Shown: positions 54,614 to 63,206, numbered from the stretch's first letter. The stretch is 64,000 bases of DNA from Sulfitobacter donghicola DSW-25 = KCTC 12864 = JCM 14565 (GCF_000622405.1 NZ_JASF01000005.1:992001-1056000), one strand, 5' to 3'. Notes: generated by a model not told the origin, from the sequence alone. Translations and numbers: made by a program.

Positions 54614-55888
54614 ATGATACGCAAACAACCAACCCGCCGAGGTTTTCTGGCAGGAACGGCCGCAACATTGGCCGCGCCCGCGATTTTATCTGCAACCCGC
54701 GCATACGCCGCGACACCAACATTACGCGTCGGCCACGTGAGCCCACAGACCGGCCCATTGGCGGCTTTTGCCGAAGCGGATGACCACATTTTGGCCGGCA
54801 TTCAGGAGGCCTTTGCAGGTGGTCTGGAAAACAATGGCCGTGCTTGGAATATCGAAATCATCAGCAAGGACAGCCAGTCAAACCCTAACCGTGCTGCAGA
54901 AGTCGCCGCTGATCTGATCCTGAGTGACGAAGTCGACATCATCGTCGCCGCTTCCACTCCTGACACGGTTAACCCCGTTGCGGATCAGGCCGAGATCAAC
55001 GAGGTGCCCTGCATCAGTACCGATTGCCCATGGCAGCCCTACTTCTTTGGTCGCAACGGTGTCCCGGGCGAAGGGTTCCAGAACACCTATCACTTCTTCT
55101 TCGGGATCGAAGACTGGATCGGCGCAACCTTAGGCATGTGGAGCGGCGTTGACGTCGGCAAACAGATCGCAGGCATGTTCCCTAACGATGCCGACGGAAA
55201 CGCCTTTGGCGATGCGCAGAACGGTTTGCCACCTGCCATGACAGCGGCAGGCTATACGATCACAGACCCAGGGCGCTATCAGCCACTGACCGATGATTTC
55301 TCAAACCAGATTGCTGCCTTTAAGGAAGCAGGTTGCACGATCGTTACGGGCAACATGATCCCGCCAGATTTTGCAACGTTCTGGGCGCAAGCAGCACAAC
55401 AGGGTTTCAACCCGCAGATTGTGACCATCGGTAAGGCGCTGCTGTTCCCATCCGTTATCGAGAGCCTTGGCGATCGTGGCGATGGCCTGACGACAGAGGT
55501 TTGGTGGTCACCAGATCACCCGTATTCTTCGTCCCTTACAGGTATCAGCGCACGTGATTTGACCAGCGGTTACACGGCTGCGACAGGGCGCCCTTGGACC
55601 CAACCTATCGGGTTCAAACACGCCTTGTTTGAAGTGGTCGCGGACGTGATCAAACGTGCCGATGATCTGGAAGATCCAGCATCCATCGTTTCGGCCATTG
55701 CATCAACGAACCTCGATACGATGGTGGGCAACGTGAATTGGGACAACGGCCCAATCAACAACGTCACCAAGACCCCGCTTGTCGCTGGCCAATGGCAAAA
55801 AGAGGGCGATGCCTTTGATCTCAAGATCGTCGCCAACGCAGGCCATTCCGACATCCCGTTGACGGGCGAACTGAAGCTGCTCGGATAA
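54614..55888 (+). CDS. Liv-type ABC transporter substrate-binding protein with Tat signal
   Basis: A 424-residue periplasmic binding protein of the branched-chain amino acid/amide family (peripla_BP_6). Twin-arginine signal: TRRGFLAGTAATLAAPAILS with cleavage after AYA near 33. Mature part LRVGHVSPQTGPLAAFAEAD and ADLILSDEVDIIVAASTPDT fit the family. ATG 54614 follows GGAGGAATAAAA; a frame from 54584 is open but has no such site. Tat export suggests folding before export. The ligand should be the operon's substrate, probably an acid or aromatic rather than an amino acid. Confidence 0.9.
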   Translation: MIRKQPTRRGFLAGTAATLAAPAILSATRAYAATPTLRVGHVSPQTGPLAAFAEADDHILAGIQEAFAGGLENNGRAWNIEIISKDSQSNPNRAAEVAADLILSDEVDIIVAASTPDTVNPVADQAEINEVPCISTDCPWQPYFFGRNGVPGEGFQNTYHFFFGIEDWIGATLGMWSGVDVGKQIAGMFPNDADGNAFGDAQNGLPPAMTAAGYTITDPGRYQPLTDDFSNQIAAFKEAGCTIVTGNMIPPDFATFWAQAAQQGFNPQIVTIGKALLFPSVIESLGDRGDGLTTEVWWSPDHPYSSSLTGISARDLTSGYTAATGRPWTQPIGFKHALFEVVADVIKRADDLEDPASIVSAIASTNLDTMVGNVNWDNGPINNVTKTPLVAGQWQKEGDAFDLKIVANAGHSDIPLTGELKLLG

Positions 55889-55895
55889 TCACAGC

Positions 55896-55917
55896 GGGCG
55901 GCGTTCTTGCGCCGCCC
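55896..55917 (+). terminator. Hairpin after the Liv-type binding-protein gene (attenuator)
   Basis: An eight-base GC stem GGGCGGCG/CGCCGCCC with a TTCTTG loop, eight bases after the stop and before livG-like. There is no clear T run; partial termination or 3' end protection is likely. Confidence 0.6.
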
Positions 55918-55940
55918 CTCCCTTAACCGGAAAGACGAAA

Positions 55941-56666
55941 ATGTCCCTTCTCAGGCTAGATACAGTGCAAAAGTCTTTTGGCGCCGTCACGGTCGCCGAC
56001 CAACTGAGCTATGACGTAGCGCAGGGCGAGGCCCTTGGCGTGATCGGGCCGAATGGTGCCGGCAAAACGTCTATGTTCAATCTGATCACAGGGACACTAT
56101 CGCCCAACAGCGGACAGATCACATTTGATGGTCAGGATATTACGACGCATTCCTCAGCGCGCCGTTGCCGCGCAGGGGTCGCGCGCAGCTTTCAAGTGCC
56201 GCAGCCGTTCTCGGGCATGACAGTATTTGAAAACGCAATGATCGCAGCCACACAGGCGGCGGGGCTGCACGGCGCACAGGCCGAGCGTTTCTGCCTTGAA
56301 GTGCTTGATCAGACCGAATTATTGCCAAAGGCCAATACTCTCGCAGGAAGCCTCACGCTATTAGAGCGCAAAAGGCTGGAGCTAACCCGCGCACTCTGCG
56401 CCAAGCCGCGGTTGCTGCTGCTGGATGAAATCGCTGGCGGCCTGACCGAAGCCGAATGCTCTTCGCTGGTTCAAACCATCAAGGACATCCATGCATCAGG
56501 TGTAACGATCATCTGGATCGAACATGTGGTGCACGCCCTTCTGGCGGTGGTGGATCGCCTGATTGTCATCGACTTTGGCAAGAAAATCGCCGAGGGCGAA
56601 CCCCATGCGATCATGGCCAGCCCGCAGGTGCAAGAAATCTATCTAGGGATTGATGTCGATGGATAA
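55941..56666 (+). CDS. livG: Liv-type ABC transporter ATP-binding protein (LivG)
   Basis: A 241-residue ATPase with Walker A GPNGAGKTS at 36-44 and Walker B LLLLDEIAGGLTEAE. The signature region reads AGSLTLLERKRLELTRAL, lacking the SGGQ-type glycines; LivG proteins often differ here (YGxQRRLE), and this is a further variant. It pairs with the LivF-type ATPase whose start overlaps its last codons. The gene symbol denotes family position, not leucine specificity. Confidence 0.9.
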   Translation: MSLLRLDTVQKSFGAVTVADQLSYDVAQGEALGVIGPNGAGKTSMFNLITGTLSPNSGQITFDGQDITTHSSARRCRAGVARSFQVPQPFSGMTVFENAMIAATQAAGLHGAQAERFCLEVLDQTELLPKANTLAGSLTLLERKRLELTRALCAKPRLLLLDEIAGGLTEAECSSLVQTIKDIHASGVTIIWIEHVVHALLAVVDRLIVIDFGKKIAEGEPHAIMASPQVQEIYLGIDVDG

Positions 56667-57366
56667 TGCCCTCCTTTCAATGCGTGGCTTAAACGCCCAT
56701 TACAACGATTTTCAGGCCCTTTATGACGTGGATATGCACGTTGCCGAAGGCGAGGTTTTAGCGATTATCGGCGCTAATGGCGCGGGCAAAACCACTCTTA
56801 TGCGTTCGATCACAGGATTGCTGAACAACGGCGCAGGGCAAATCAGCTATCGCGGGCAGGACATCAGCGGGCATCGCGCTGATCAAGTCGCAAGCATTGG
56901 CATCGCAATGGTTCCAGAAGGGCGGCAGCTGTTTCCCTCTCTCAGTGTCGAAGAAAACCTGATGATCGGCGGCCAAGTGGGCCGAAAGGGGCCATGGGAT
57001 TTAGCCGCCGTGCAGAAATTGTTCCCGATCCTAAAAGAGCGCCGCAACGTACCCGCTACGGCCTTGTCTGGGGGGCAACAACAGATGGTGGCCATCGGGC
57101 GGGCATTAATGGCGAACCCTGATTTGATCTTGTTCGACGAGATCAGCCTCGGCCTTGCCCCGATCATCATCAAAGATATCTACGACGCCCTGCCCGGTAT
57201 TATCGGTGAAGGCATGAGCGCCATGATCGTTGAGCAGGACATCTCAAAAGCGCTGTCCGTTTCGTCAAGGCTCTACTGTTTGCAAGAAGGGCGCGTGTCG
57301 CTGGAAGGGCAATCAGACACTGTTGAACGCGCCGACATATCGCGCGCCTATTTCGGGATAGAATAA
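56659..57366 (+). CDS. livF: Liv-type ABC transporter ATP-binding protein (LivF)
   Basis: A 235-residue ATPase: Walker A GANGAGKTT, signature LSGGQQQMVAIGRALM, Walker B LILFDEISLGLAP. The start overlaps the end of livG; ATG 56659 lies about nine bases after AGGGA, while ATG 56653 and a TTG at 56650 are closer and less well spaced. It forms a heterodimer with the LivG-type protein. Confidence 0.9.
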   Translation: MDNALLSMRGLNAHYNDFQALYDVDMHVAEGEVLAIIGANGAGKTTLMRSITGLLNNGAGQISYRGQDISGHRADQVASIGIAMVPEGRQLFPSLSVEENLMIGGQVGRKGPWDLAAVQKLFPILKERRNVPATALSGGQQQMVAIGRALMANPDLILFDEISLGLAPIIIKDIYDALPGIIGEGMSAMIVEQDISKALSVSSRLYCLQEGRVSLEGQSDTVERADISRAYFGIE

Positions 57367-57367
57367 C

Positions 57368-58231
57368 ATGGAATGGCTGAATGCAGTAGTCCAAGGAACC
57401 TTGCTGGGCGGGCTTTATGCACTGTTCGCGGCAGGGCTGTCTTTGATTTTCGGGGTTATGCGACTGGTCAACATCGCCCATGGCGATTTGATCATCTTGG
57501 CGGCCTATCTGGGCCTAACGGTGACAACAGTCGCTGGGGTAAACCCGCTGTTGGCGCTGTTGCTTGTGGTGCCTGCAATGGGTCTGATCGGTTACGCTCT
57601 TCAGCGTGGCATTCTGAACCAGACATTGGGGGATGATTTGCTGCCCCCCCTGCTGGTAACGTTCGGCTTGTCTGTGATCCTGCAAAACACATTACTCGAG
57701 GTTTACACAGCCGATCCACAAAAGATGGATGCCGGAGCTTTGGAAACGGCCAGCTTTGATTTGGCAGGTCTGACGCTTGGCGTGCTCCCTGTCCTGACGT
57801 TTGCCATCGCGGTTGCTGTCATCTGGGGGCTGCAATGGACCTTTTATCGCACGGCCCTTGGCCGCGCCTTTCGCGCCGTGTCCGACAATCAGGATATCGC
57901 GCAGCTTATGGGGCTGAACCGTCGCCACATCTTTGGCCTCGCCATGGCCTTGGCGCTTGCGGTGACGGCAATTGCGGGCATTTTGCTCGGTATTCGCACC
58001 AGCTTTGATCCCTCGGTTGGCGGAGGCCGCCTGATCTTTGGATTTGAGGCGGTGATCATTGGCGGGCTTGGCAATCTGTGGGGCACATTGGCGGGCGGTA
58101 TCATCCTTGGTGTGGCCCAAACAATCGGCGCCAAGATTGACCCAGGAATGCAAGTTCTGTCAGGCCATATCGTGTTCCTTTTGATCCTAGCTGTGCGTCC
58201 CAACGGCCTTTTCCCGAGGATTTCAGGATGA
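57368..58231 (+). CDS. livH: Liv-type ABC transporter permease (LivH)
   Basis: A 287-residue inner-membrane permease with about eight predicted helices. LLGGLYALFAAGLSLIFGVM and VNIAHGDLIILAAYL near the start, and GLGNLWGTLAGGIILGVAQT near the end, are standard LivH marks. Its stop overlaps the livM start (ATGA). Confidence 0.92.
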   Translation: MEWLNAVVQGTLLGGLYALFAAGLSLIFGVMRLVNIAHGDLIILAAYLGLTVTTVAGVNPLLALLLVVPAMGLIGYALQRGILNQTLGDDLLPPLLVTFGLSVILQNTLLEVYTADPQKMDAGALETASFDLAGLTLGVLPVLTFAIAVAVIWGLQWTFYRTALGRAFRAVSDNQDIAQLMGLNRRHIFGLAMALALAVTAIAGILLGIRTSFDPSVGGGRLIFGFEAVIIGGLGNLWGTLAGGIILGVAQTIGAKIDPGMQVLSGHIVFLLILAVRPNGLFPRISG

Positions 58232-59253
58232 GTATTCAAAACCACACTGTTTCGCGCTCTTCTCAGGCGGCGCGTGTCGCCGCCATCCTCGGGGCCTTGG
58301 TCCTTCTGATCCTAATCGCCGCGCCTTGGTGGGCGGGGCGAGCAGACATGCGCCTGATGGGGGAAATCTTTCTCTACCTCGCGCTCGCCTCGCTGTGGAA
58401 CCTGATGGCTGGCTATGCGGGCCTAGTATCCGTGGGGCAACAAGCCTTTGTCGGCTTTGGCGGCTATATGCTATTTGCTTTAACGATCTTTGGCGGCTTG
58501 CACCCAATCTTTGCGATCGGTGCAGCAGGCGTTTTAGGCGCGCTGATCGCTGTTCCGATGGCTGTTTTGATCTTTCGTCTGCGGGGGGCCTATTTTGCAA
58601 TCGGGACTTGGGTCTTTGCCGAAGTTTTCCGCCTTTCGTTTGCACAAATGTCCAGTTTGGGCGGCGGATCAGGTTCATCCTTACCCGTAGGGATTGTCAA
58701 ATCCTTGGCGGCATCCCGCTCTGGCCGAGAAGCGTTAAGCTATTGGTTGGCGCTTGGCATTGCGGTGGTGGTGATCGCGGCGGTCTATCTGTTCTTGCGG
58801 TCGCGCAACGGATTGGCGCTCACGGCTATTCGCGACAATGAGTTGGCGGCAGGATCCCTCGGGATCGACATTTGGCGCACAAAATTCGTTGTCTATGTTG
58901 TTACGGCTGGTCTGACGACAATGGTCGGGGCGCTGATCTTTTTGCAAAAATTGCGCATCTCGCCAGATGCAGCCTTTAGCGTCAACGATTGGACGGCCTT
59001 TGTGATCTTTATTGTCGTAATCGGGGGCATCGGCACGATCGAAGGCCCGATCATCGGCACACTTATCTTCTTCGCTCTGCGTGAAACACTTGCTGATCTG
59101 GGGACGACCTATCTGATCGTTCTTGGCATCGTCGCCATCGTTGTGATGCTCAAAGCGCCCAAGGGTGTTTGGGGCCTCATCCGTGCGCGATATGATCTGC
59201 AACTTTTCCCTCTGAGCTACCGTGTTCAACAAAAATCCAACAAGGCGGACTGA
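58228..59253 (+). CDS. livM: Liv-type ABC transporter permease (LivM)
   Basis: A 341-residue permease with about nine to ten predicted helices. LASLWNLMAGYAGLVSVGQQ and LRGAYFAIGTWVFAEVFRL are LivM marks, and GGIGTIEGPIIGTLIFFALR is the coupling region. The BKACE gene begins four bases after its stop. Confidence 0.92.
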   Translation: MSIQNHTVSRSSQAARVAAILGALVLLILIAAPWWAGRADMRLMGEIFLYLALASLWNLMAGYAGLVSVGQQAFVGFGGYMLFALTIFGGLHPIFAIGAAGVLGALIAVPMAVLIFRLRGAYFAIGTWVFAEVFRLSFAQMSSLGGGSGSSLPVGIVKSLAASRSGREALSYWLALGIAVVVIAAVYLFLRSRNGLALTAIRDNELAAGSLGIDIWRTKFVVYVVTAGLTTMVGALIFLQKLRISPDAAFSVNDWTAFVIFIVVIGGIGTIEGPIIGTLIFFALRETLADLGTTYLIVLGIVAIVVMLKAPKGVWGLIRARYDLQLFPLSYRVQQKSNKAD

Positions 59254-59257
59254 CCCC

Positions 59258-60196
59258 ATGGCCAAAAATCAAAAGACCATCATCACATGCGCTGTTACCG
59301 GTGCAATCCACACGCCGACGATGTCAGATGCGTTGCCCTATACCTATGATGACATCGCCCAACAGGCGCTGGAGGCCGCCGAGGCCGGCGCCTCCATCTT
59401 GCACCTGCACGCCCGTGACAACGAAACCGGCGCGCCGTCTGTGGATGTCAAAGATTTCCAACCCTTCCTGCCACGGATCAAACAAGCCACAGACGCTGTG
59501 GTGAATATCTCGACAGGTGGCTCTTTGACGCTATCCATTCAGGATCGCATCACCCCTGCCAAGACCTTTTCGCCGGAAATGTGTTCAATGAATATGGGGT
59601 CGATGAATTTCTCGTTCCACCCGCTTGCCGGACGTTATGGTGATGACGATTGGAAGTTCGATTGGGAAAAGGATTACGTCAAGAATTCTGACGGCAACAT
59701 CTTTCGCAACACCTTCCGCGACATCAAAGAGGCCGCAGAAACACTGGCCCCGCATAACGTGAAATTCGAACACGAATGCTATGACGTTGGCCATCTTTAT
59801 AACCTGAAATTCTGCATGGATATTGGCCTGTTCAAGGCACCGGTATTCATCCAGTTTATCTTTGGTATTCTTGGCGGCATCGGGCCAGAAGTGGACAACC
59901 TCGTCTTTATGAAACGCACGGCAGATCGCCTGTTCGGTGACGATTATCGCTGGTCTGTGCTGGGCGCTGGCGGTTCGCAAATGTCATTGGCCACCACGGC
60001 CAGCCAGATGGGCGGGAACGTCCGTGTTGGGCTGGAAGACAGCCTGTTCATCTCGCGTGGGAAGATCGCCGAAAGCAACGCACAGCAAGTCGCCAAAATC
60101 CGTCGCATTGTCGAAGATTTAGGTTGTGAAGTGGCCACACCAGACGAAGCGCGCGAAATTCTGGACCTCAAAGGGGGCGACAAGGTCGCCTTTTAA
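59258..60196 (+). CDS. Beta-keto acid cleavage enzyme (BKACE, DUF849 family)
   Basis: A 312-residue Zn-dependent barrel enzyme. The family takes a beta-keto acid plus acetyl-CoA and gives acetoacetate plus a new acyl-CoA (founder: 3-keto-5-aminohexanoate cleavage enzyme, Kce). Seen here: ITCAVTGAIHTPTMSDALPY, metal pair His49/His51 in LHLHARDNETGAPS, ISTGGS, FEHECYDVGH and SVLGAGGSQM with VRVGLEDSLF near the end. The substrate loop reads CSMNMGSMNFSFHP. ATG 59258 is right after the livM stop; the frame before it lies inside livM. Substrate unknown: dehydrocarnitine and several 3-oxoacids are known BKACE substrates. Confidence 0.92.
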   Translation: MAKNQKTIITCAVTGAIHTPTMSDALPYTYDDIAQQALEAAEAGASILHLHARDNETGAPSVDVKDFQPFLPRIKQATDAVVNISTGGSLTLSIQDRITPAKTFSPEMCSMNMGSMNFSFHPLAGRYGDDDWKFDWEKDYVKNSDGNIFRNTFRDIKEAAETLAPHNVKFEHECYDVGHLYNLKFCMDIGLFKAPVFIQFIFGILGGIGPEVDNLVFMKRTADRLFGDDYRWSVLGAGGSQMSLATTASQMGGNVRVGLEDSLFISRGKIAESNAQQVAKIRRIVEDLGCEVATPDEAREILDLKGGDKVAF

Positions 60197-60204
60197 GGAT
60201 CGAA

Positions 60205-61005
60205 ATGCCTGAAATTGAACCCAAAGACCAAAGCCTCAAAGCCCTGAGCGGGTTGCACCTTTGGCACGCCCCCATGTCGAGCTGCTCGCAGCGCGTGCGT
60301 ATCGTGATGGCCGAAACCGACCAGACATTCGATAGCCACGTTGTCGATTTAGAAAGGGGCGAACATGCATCAGAAGCCTATCAATCGATCCACCCTAAAG
60401 GGGTCGTGCCCGCATTGGTTGATGATGGGCATCTGATTATCGAAAGCATTGATATCATCCAACATGTGGCGGGCGCTGATAGCCCGCTGATGAACGGCGC
60501 CTCGCGCGATGTCTTGGCTAGGGCAGATGCGGCACAGTTGGACTTAAAGCTTCTGACGTTCGAGTTTTTGTTTCGAGGCGCCCCTGCCAAATCGGACGAG
60601 GTTGCCCAAGCATTTCAGCGCAACCACAAGAACGCATGGCTAACCGCATTTTACCGCGATTTTGCCGCTGGGTTTGAACGGGACCGCATTAAGCAGGCCG
60701 TGATCCGCACCCGTGACGATTTCGAACTTCTGGACAGGCGCCTTAGCGATGGGCGGGCTTTTCTGGCAGGTGAGGAAATGACCCTTGAAGACGTGGCATG
60801 GATGCCCAATGCGCATCGGTTTGATTTGATGGGCTGGCCGTTTGAACGCACGCCAAATCTCTTGCAGTGGTTCGAGCGTATGAAAACCCGCCAAAGTTAT
60901 CAAACAGGGCTGGTCGATTGGGAGCATTCAGGCGCCATTGATATGTTCCGATCCTACACGGACTCACGTCGTGCAGAAGGTACGGATATCAGCAGCTTCC
61001 TCTGA
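60205..61005 (+). CDS. Glutathione S-transferase family protein
   Basis: A 266-residue GST. The thioredoxin-like N-terminal domain has LWHAPMSSCSQRVRIVMAE (active-site Ser/Cys region) and the glutathione gamma-glutamyl site VVPALVDDGHLIIESIDII; the helical domain spans about 100-250. GSTs of this layout include etherases, dehalogenases and isomerases. It is the last gene of the BKACE operon, so it may act on the imported compound (ether or halide cleavage) or detoxify an intermediate. Ribosome site AAGGAT. Confidence 0.87.
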   Translation: MPEIEPKDQSLKALSGLHLWHAPMSSCSQRVRIVMAETDQTFDSHVVDLERGEHASEAYQSIHPKGVVPALVDDGHLIIESIDIIQHVAGADSPLMNGASRDVLARADAAQLDLKLLTFEFLFRGAPAKSDEVAQAFQRNHKNAWLTAFYRDFAAGFERDRIKQAVIRTRDDFELLDRRLSDGRAFLAGEEMTLEDVAWMPNAHRFDLMGWPFERTPNLLQWFERMKTRQSYQTGLVDWEHSGAIDMFRSYTDSRRAEGTDISSFL

Positions 61006-61027
61006 CAGGGGAACCAAAGCGTTCGGC

Positions 61028-61948
61028 TTAAACGTTAGGGGCTTTCGAATAATCGAAATGGGTTAGGTTATCCGACGCGACGATCCAGTTGATAAAACTA
61101 TTGCTGGCGTCCGAGAGCGGGGTTTTCGCAGTGACGAAATAGGACATGCCCAAATCAACCTCGCCATCTGGCCACATCTGCAGGGACCCATCGCGCAGGG
61201 CCCCGTCCACGATGGATTTCCAGCCAAGCATCAGCCCCTGCCCCGCCTGCACGGCTTGTACCGCCTGCACGTAGTTGTTGAAACTTTGTCCTAAAAGCCG
61301 TTCACGAGAGAGGCCTGTGGCGCGAAAGTAATCCTCCCACCCTGCCCAATGCCTGTTGTGTGGGCTGCGGACGTGGATCAGTGATGCGCGGTCAAGGCCG
61401 ATGCCGGCGGCTTGCATGCGTTCCAGATACGCGGGTGCCGCGACAGGACAGATGTGTTCGTCGAAAAGTTTATGCGTAATGCCCTCGCGCCAGTCGCCGG
61501 TCCCATAACGGATCGCAATGTCAATTCCGGGGGCCAAATGCGGCAGATCGGTTGCAGGTGCCTGCACGTTGACGGTGATTTCAGGGAAACGCGCATAGAA
61601 CTCTGGTAACCGCGGCATTAACCAATAAGTCGCCATGCCAACCGTGCAGGAAATAGTAATTTGGTTGCCTGTTAATCCAGCGAGGCTGCGAATATCTTCG
61701 ATCCCCGCCGAGATTTGCCCCAACCCGTCACGCACAGCGCGGGCCAAGATCTCTCCTGCCTCTGTTAGCCCCGCAGGGCGGCGCGTGCGGTCGATGAGCG
61801 GCGCACCGATGTGAGTTTCGAGTGCTTTGAGTGCTTGGCTCACGGCGGGCTGCGTCACATTCAGCAGGGCTGCGGCCTGTTGCATCGAACCATGGCGGGC
61901 GAAGGCCTCGAATGTGGTGAGAAGGCGGAGTGGCGGGAAGCGATCCAT
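61028..61948 (-). CDS. LysR family transcriptional regulator (GcvA-like)
   Basis: A 306-residue LysR-type regulator. FPPLRLLTTFEAFARHGSMQ, then NVTQPAVSQALKALETHIGA form the helix-turn-helix; the effector domain (about 90-300) contains DIAIRYGTGDWREG, a mark of the GcvA/AmpR-like group. It is divergent from the hydroxylase/aldolase pair with a 15-base palindrome between, and converges on the GST gene. Confidence 0.92.
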   Translation of the reverse strand: MDRFPPLRLLTTFEAFARHGSMQQAAALLNVTQPAVSQALKALETHIGAPLIDRTRRPAGLTEAGEILARAVRDGLGQISAGIEDIRSLAGLTGNQITISCTVGMATYWLMPRLPEFYARFPEITVNVQAPATDLPHLAPGIDIAIRYGTGDWREGITHKLFDEHICPVAAPAYLERMQAAGIGLDRASLIHVRSPHNRHWAGWEDYFRATGLSRERLLGQSFNNYVQAVQAVQAGQGLMLGWKSIVDGALRDGSLQMWPDGEVDLGMSYFVTAKTPLSDASNSFINWIVASDNLTHFDYSKAPNV

Positions 61949-61971
61949 AACATTACCGTTTGCTTATGTTA

Positions 61972-61986
61972 CGTTTAGCCTAAACG
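61972..61986. promoter_or_regulatory. Palindrome CGTTTAG-C-CTAAACG (LysR operator candidate)
   Basis: A perfect seven-base dyad with one-base centre, 24 bases upstream of lysR and 66 bases upstream of the hydroxylase start. A related CGTTTGC lies at 61957-61963. It fits a LysR activation site. Confidence 0.6.
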
Positions 61987-62051
61987 CGCTGTTCGGATAT
62001 GAAAAGCCGTGAGATATCTGCGATCAGGAACACCTCCCTTTTCACTCAAAG

Positions 62052-63206
62052 ATGTTGAGATATAGCATGAATGTCATGACAAACCCCATTTCTGCGCCGG
62101 TTCTAAAAGAACGGGGCCTTGATGTTGTCCTTGCCGACGGTCAGTCACATTACTTTAACTACTACTGGCTGCGCGACAATTGCCCAAGCTCGTTCAGCAG
62201 CACAACGCGCGAGCGCAGCTTTGATATTTTTCACCTCGAGGATGCCCCGACACCGATAACCGCCGAGGTCACCGGTGACGCGCTTGAGATCGTATGGTCT
62301 GGCGAGGATCACGTCACACAGTTTCCATTGAGCCTGCTTGAAACCTACGCCACCGCTGGCCCGCGCCAAGACCCCGCAGACTTGCCGCGCGAGGCTTGGT
62401 TCGGGGACCACTTCCCGAATGTGCCACGCTTTAGCCAGCCAGAGCTTGTGGCCGACCCGCAGGTGCGCCGTAAATGGATCGAGGCGATGTTGGTCGAGGG
62501 GTTTGCCATCCTTACCGACATGCCGGACAGTGACGCGGCATTGACCGAAACCGCGAAACTGATCGGTGAAGTTCGCCCGACTTTCTTTGGCGATTATTTC
62601 GACGTGAAGACCTATATTAACCCGACCAACACGGCCTATACATCCGCCGCGCTGGAGCTTCACACCGACACACCAGCGGAAGAACACGCCCCAGGCATTC
62701 AGTTCCTACATTGCCGCGCCAATAGCGTGCAGGGCGGCGAGAGCCTTTATGCGGATGGGGTGGCGGTGGCCAATGATTTCCGGCAACGTGACCCTGAGGG
62801 TTTCAAGCTGCTTTCCGAGGTTTCTGTCCCATTCTATTGCGAGCATGACGATTACGACATGCGCTCGCGCCAAACGGTGATCGAGTTGGATCAACATGGC
62901 GCGGTTTCGGGTCTTACGATCAGCCAGCACATGCTGGATATCATTGATCTGGATCAGGAGCTTCTTGACCGTTATTATCCTGCCTTCTGCCGTTTCGGCC
63001 GGATGCTGCAAGAAGATAAATACATGATGCATTTCCTTATGCAGGCGGGCGAATGTATGGTGTTTGATAATCACCGCATCGTGCATGGGCGGGCGGCCTA
63101 TTCGGCAACCAGTGGCGACCGTTATTTGCGGGGCTGTTACACGGATCGCGCCGAAATGCGGTCGGTCTATCGCGCGCTGGTTAGCGAAGGAAGGTTCAAG
63201 GCATGA
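62052..63206 (+). CDS. Gamma-butyrobetaine hydroxylase-like 2-oxoglutarate dioxygenase
   Basis: A 384-residue Fe(II)/2-oxoglutarate enzyme. N-terminal GBBH-like domain (1-100) with YYWLRDNCPSSF; catalytic TauD-type fold with Fe ligands His204 and Asp206 in LELHTDTPAEEHAPG and His345 in DNHRIVHGR, and Arg360 for 2-oxoglutarate. Human BBOX binds Zn through three Cys and one His; here only Cys44 remains, with Ser46 and Ser49 at the other two Cys positions, and His87 may be the fourth ligand. The substrate may be gamma-butyrobetaine or another trimethylammonium acid. Three in-frame ATGs (62052, 62067, 62076) all lack a good ribosome site. It overlaps the aldolase gene by four bases. Confidence 0.85.
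   Translation: MLRYSMNVMTNPISAPVLKERGLDVVLADGQSHYFNYYWLRDNCPSSFSSTTRERSFDIFHLEDAPTPITAEVTGDALEIVWSGEDHVTQFPLSLLETYATAGPRQDPADLPREAWFGDHFPNVPRFSQPELVADPQVRRKWIEAMLVEGFAILTDMPDSDAALTETAKLIGEVRPTFFGDYFDVKTYINPTNTAYTSAALELHTDTPAEEHAPGIQFLHCRANSVQGGESLYADGVAVANDFRQRDPEGFKLLSEVSVPFYCEHDDYDMRSRQTVIELDQHGAVSGLTISQHMLDIIDLDQELLDRYYPAFCRFGRMLQEDKYMMHFLMQAGECMVFDNHRIVHGRAAYSATSGDRYLRGCYTDRAEMRSVYRALVSEGRFKA

Noticed and set aside
53632..60196. Reading the operon as a standard carnitine degradation cluster (carnitine dehydrogenase plus BKACE)
   Set aside because: Tempting with the GBBH-like gene nearby, but the dehydrogenase has an HWWNPPH loop unlike carnitine dehydrogenases I know, no betainyl-CoA thioesterase is present, and the GBBH-like gene has a separate regulator. 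Left as an open possibility only.
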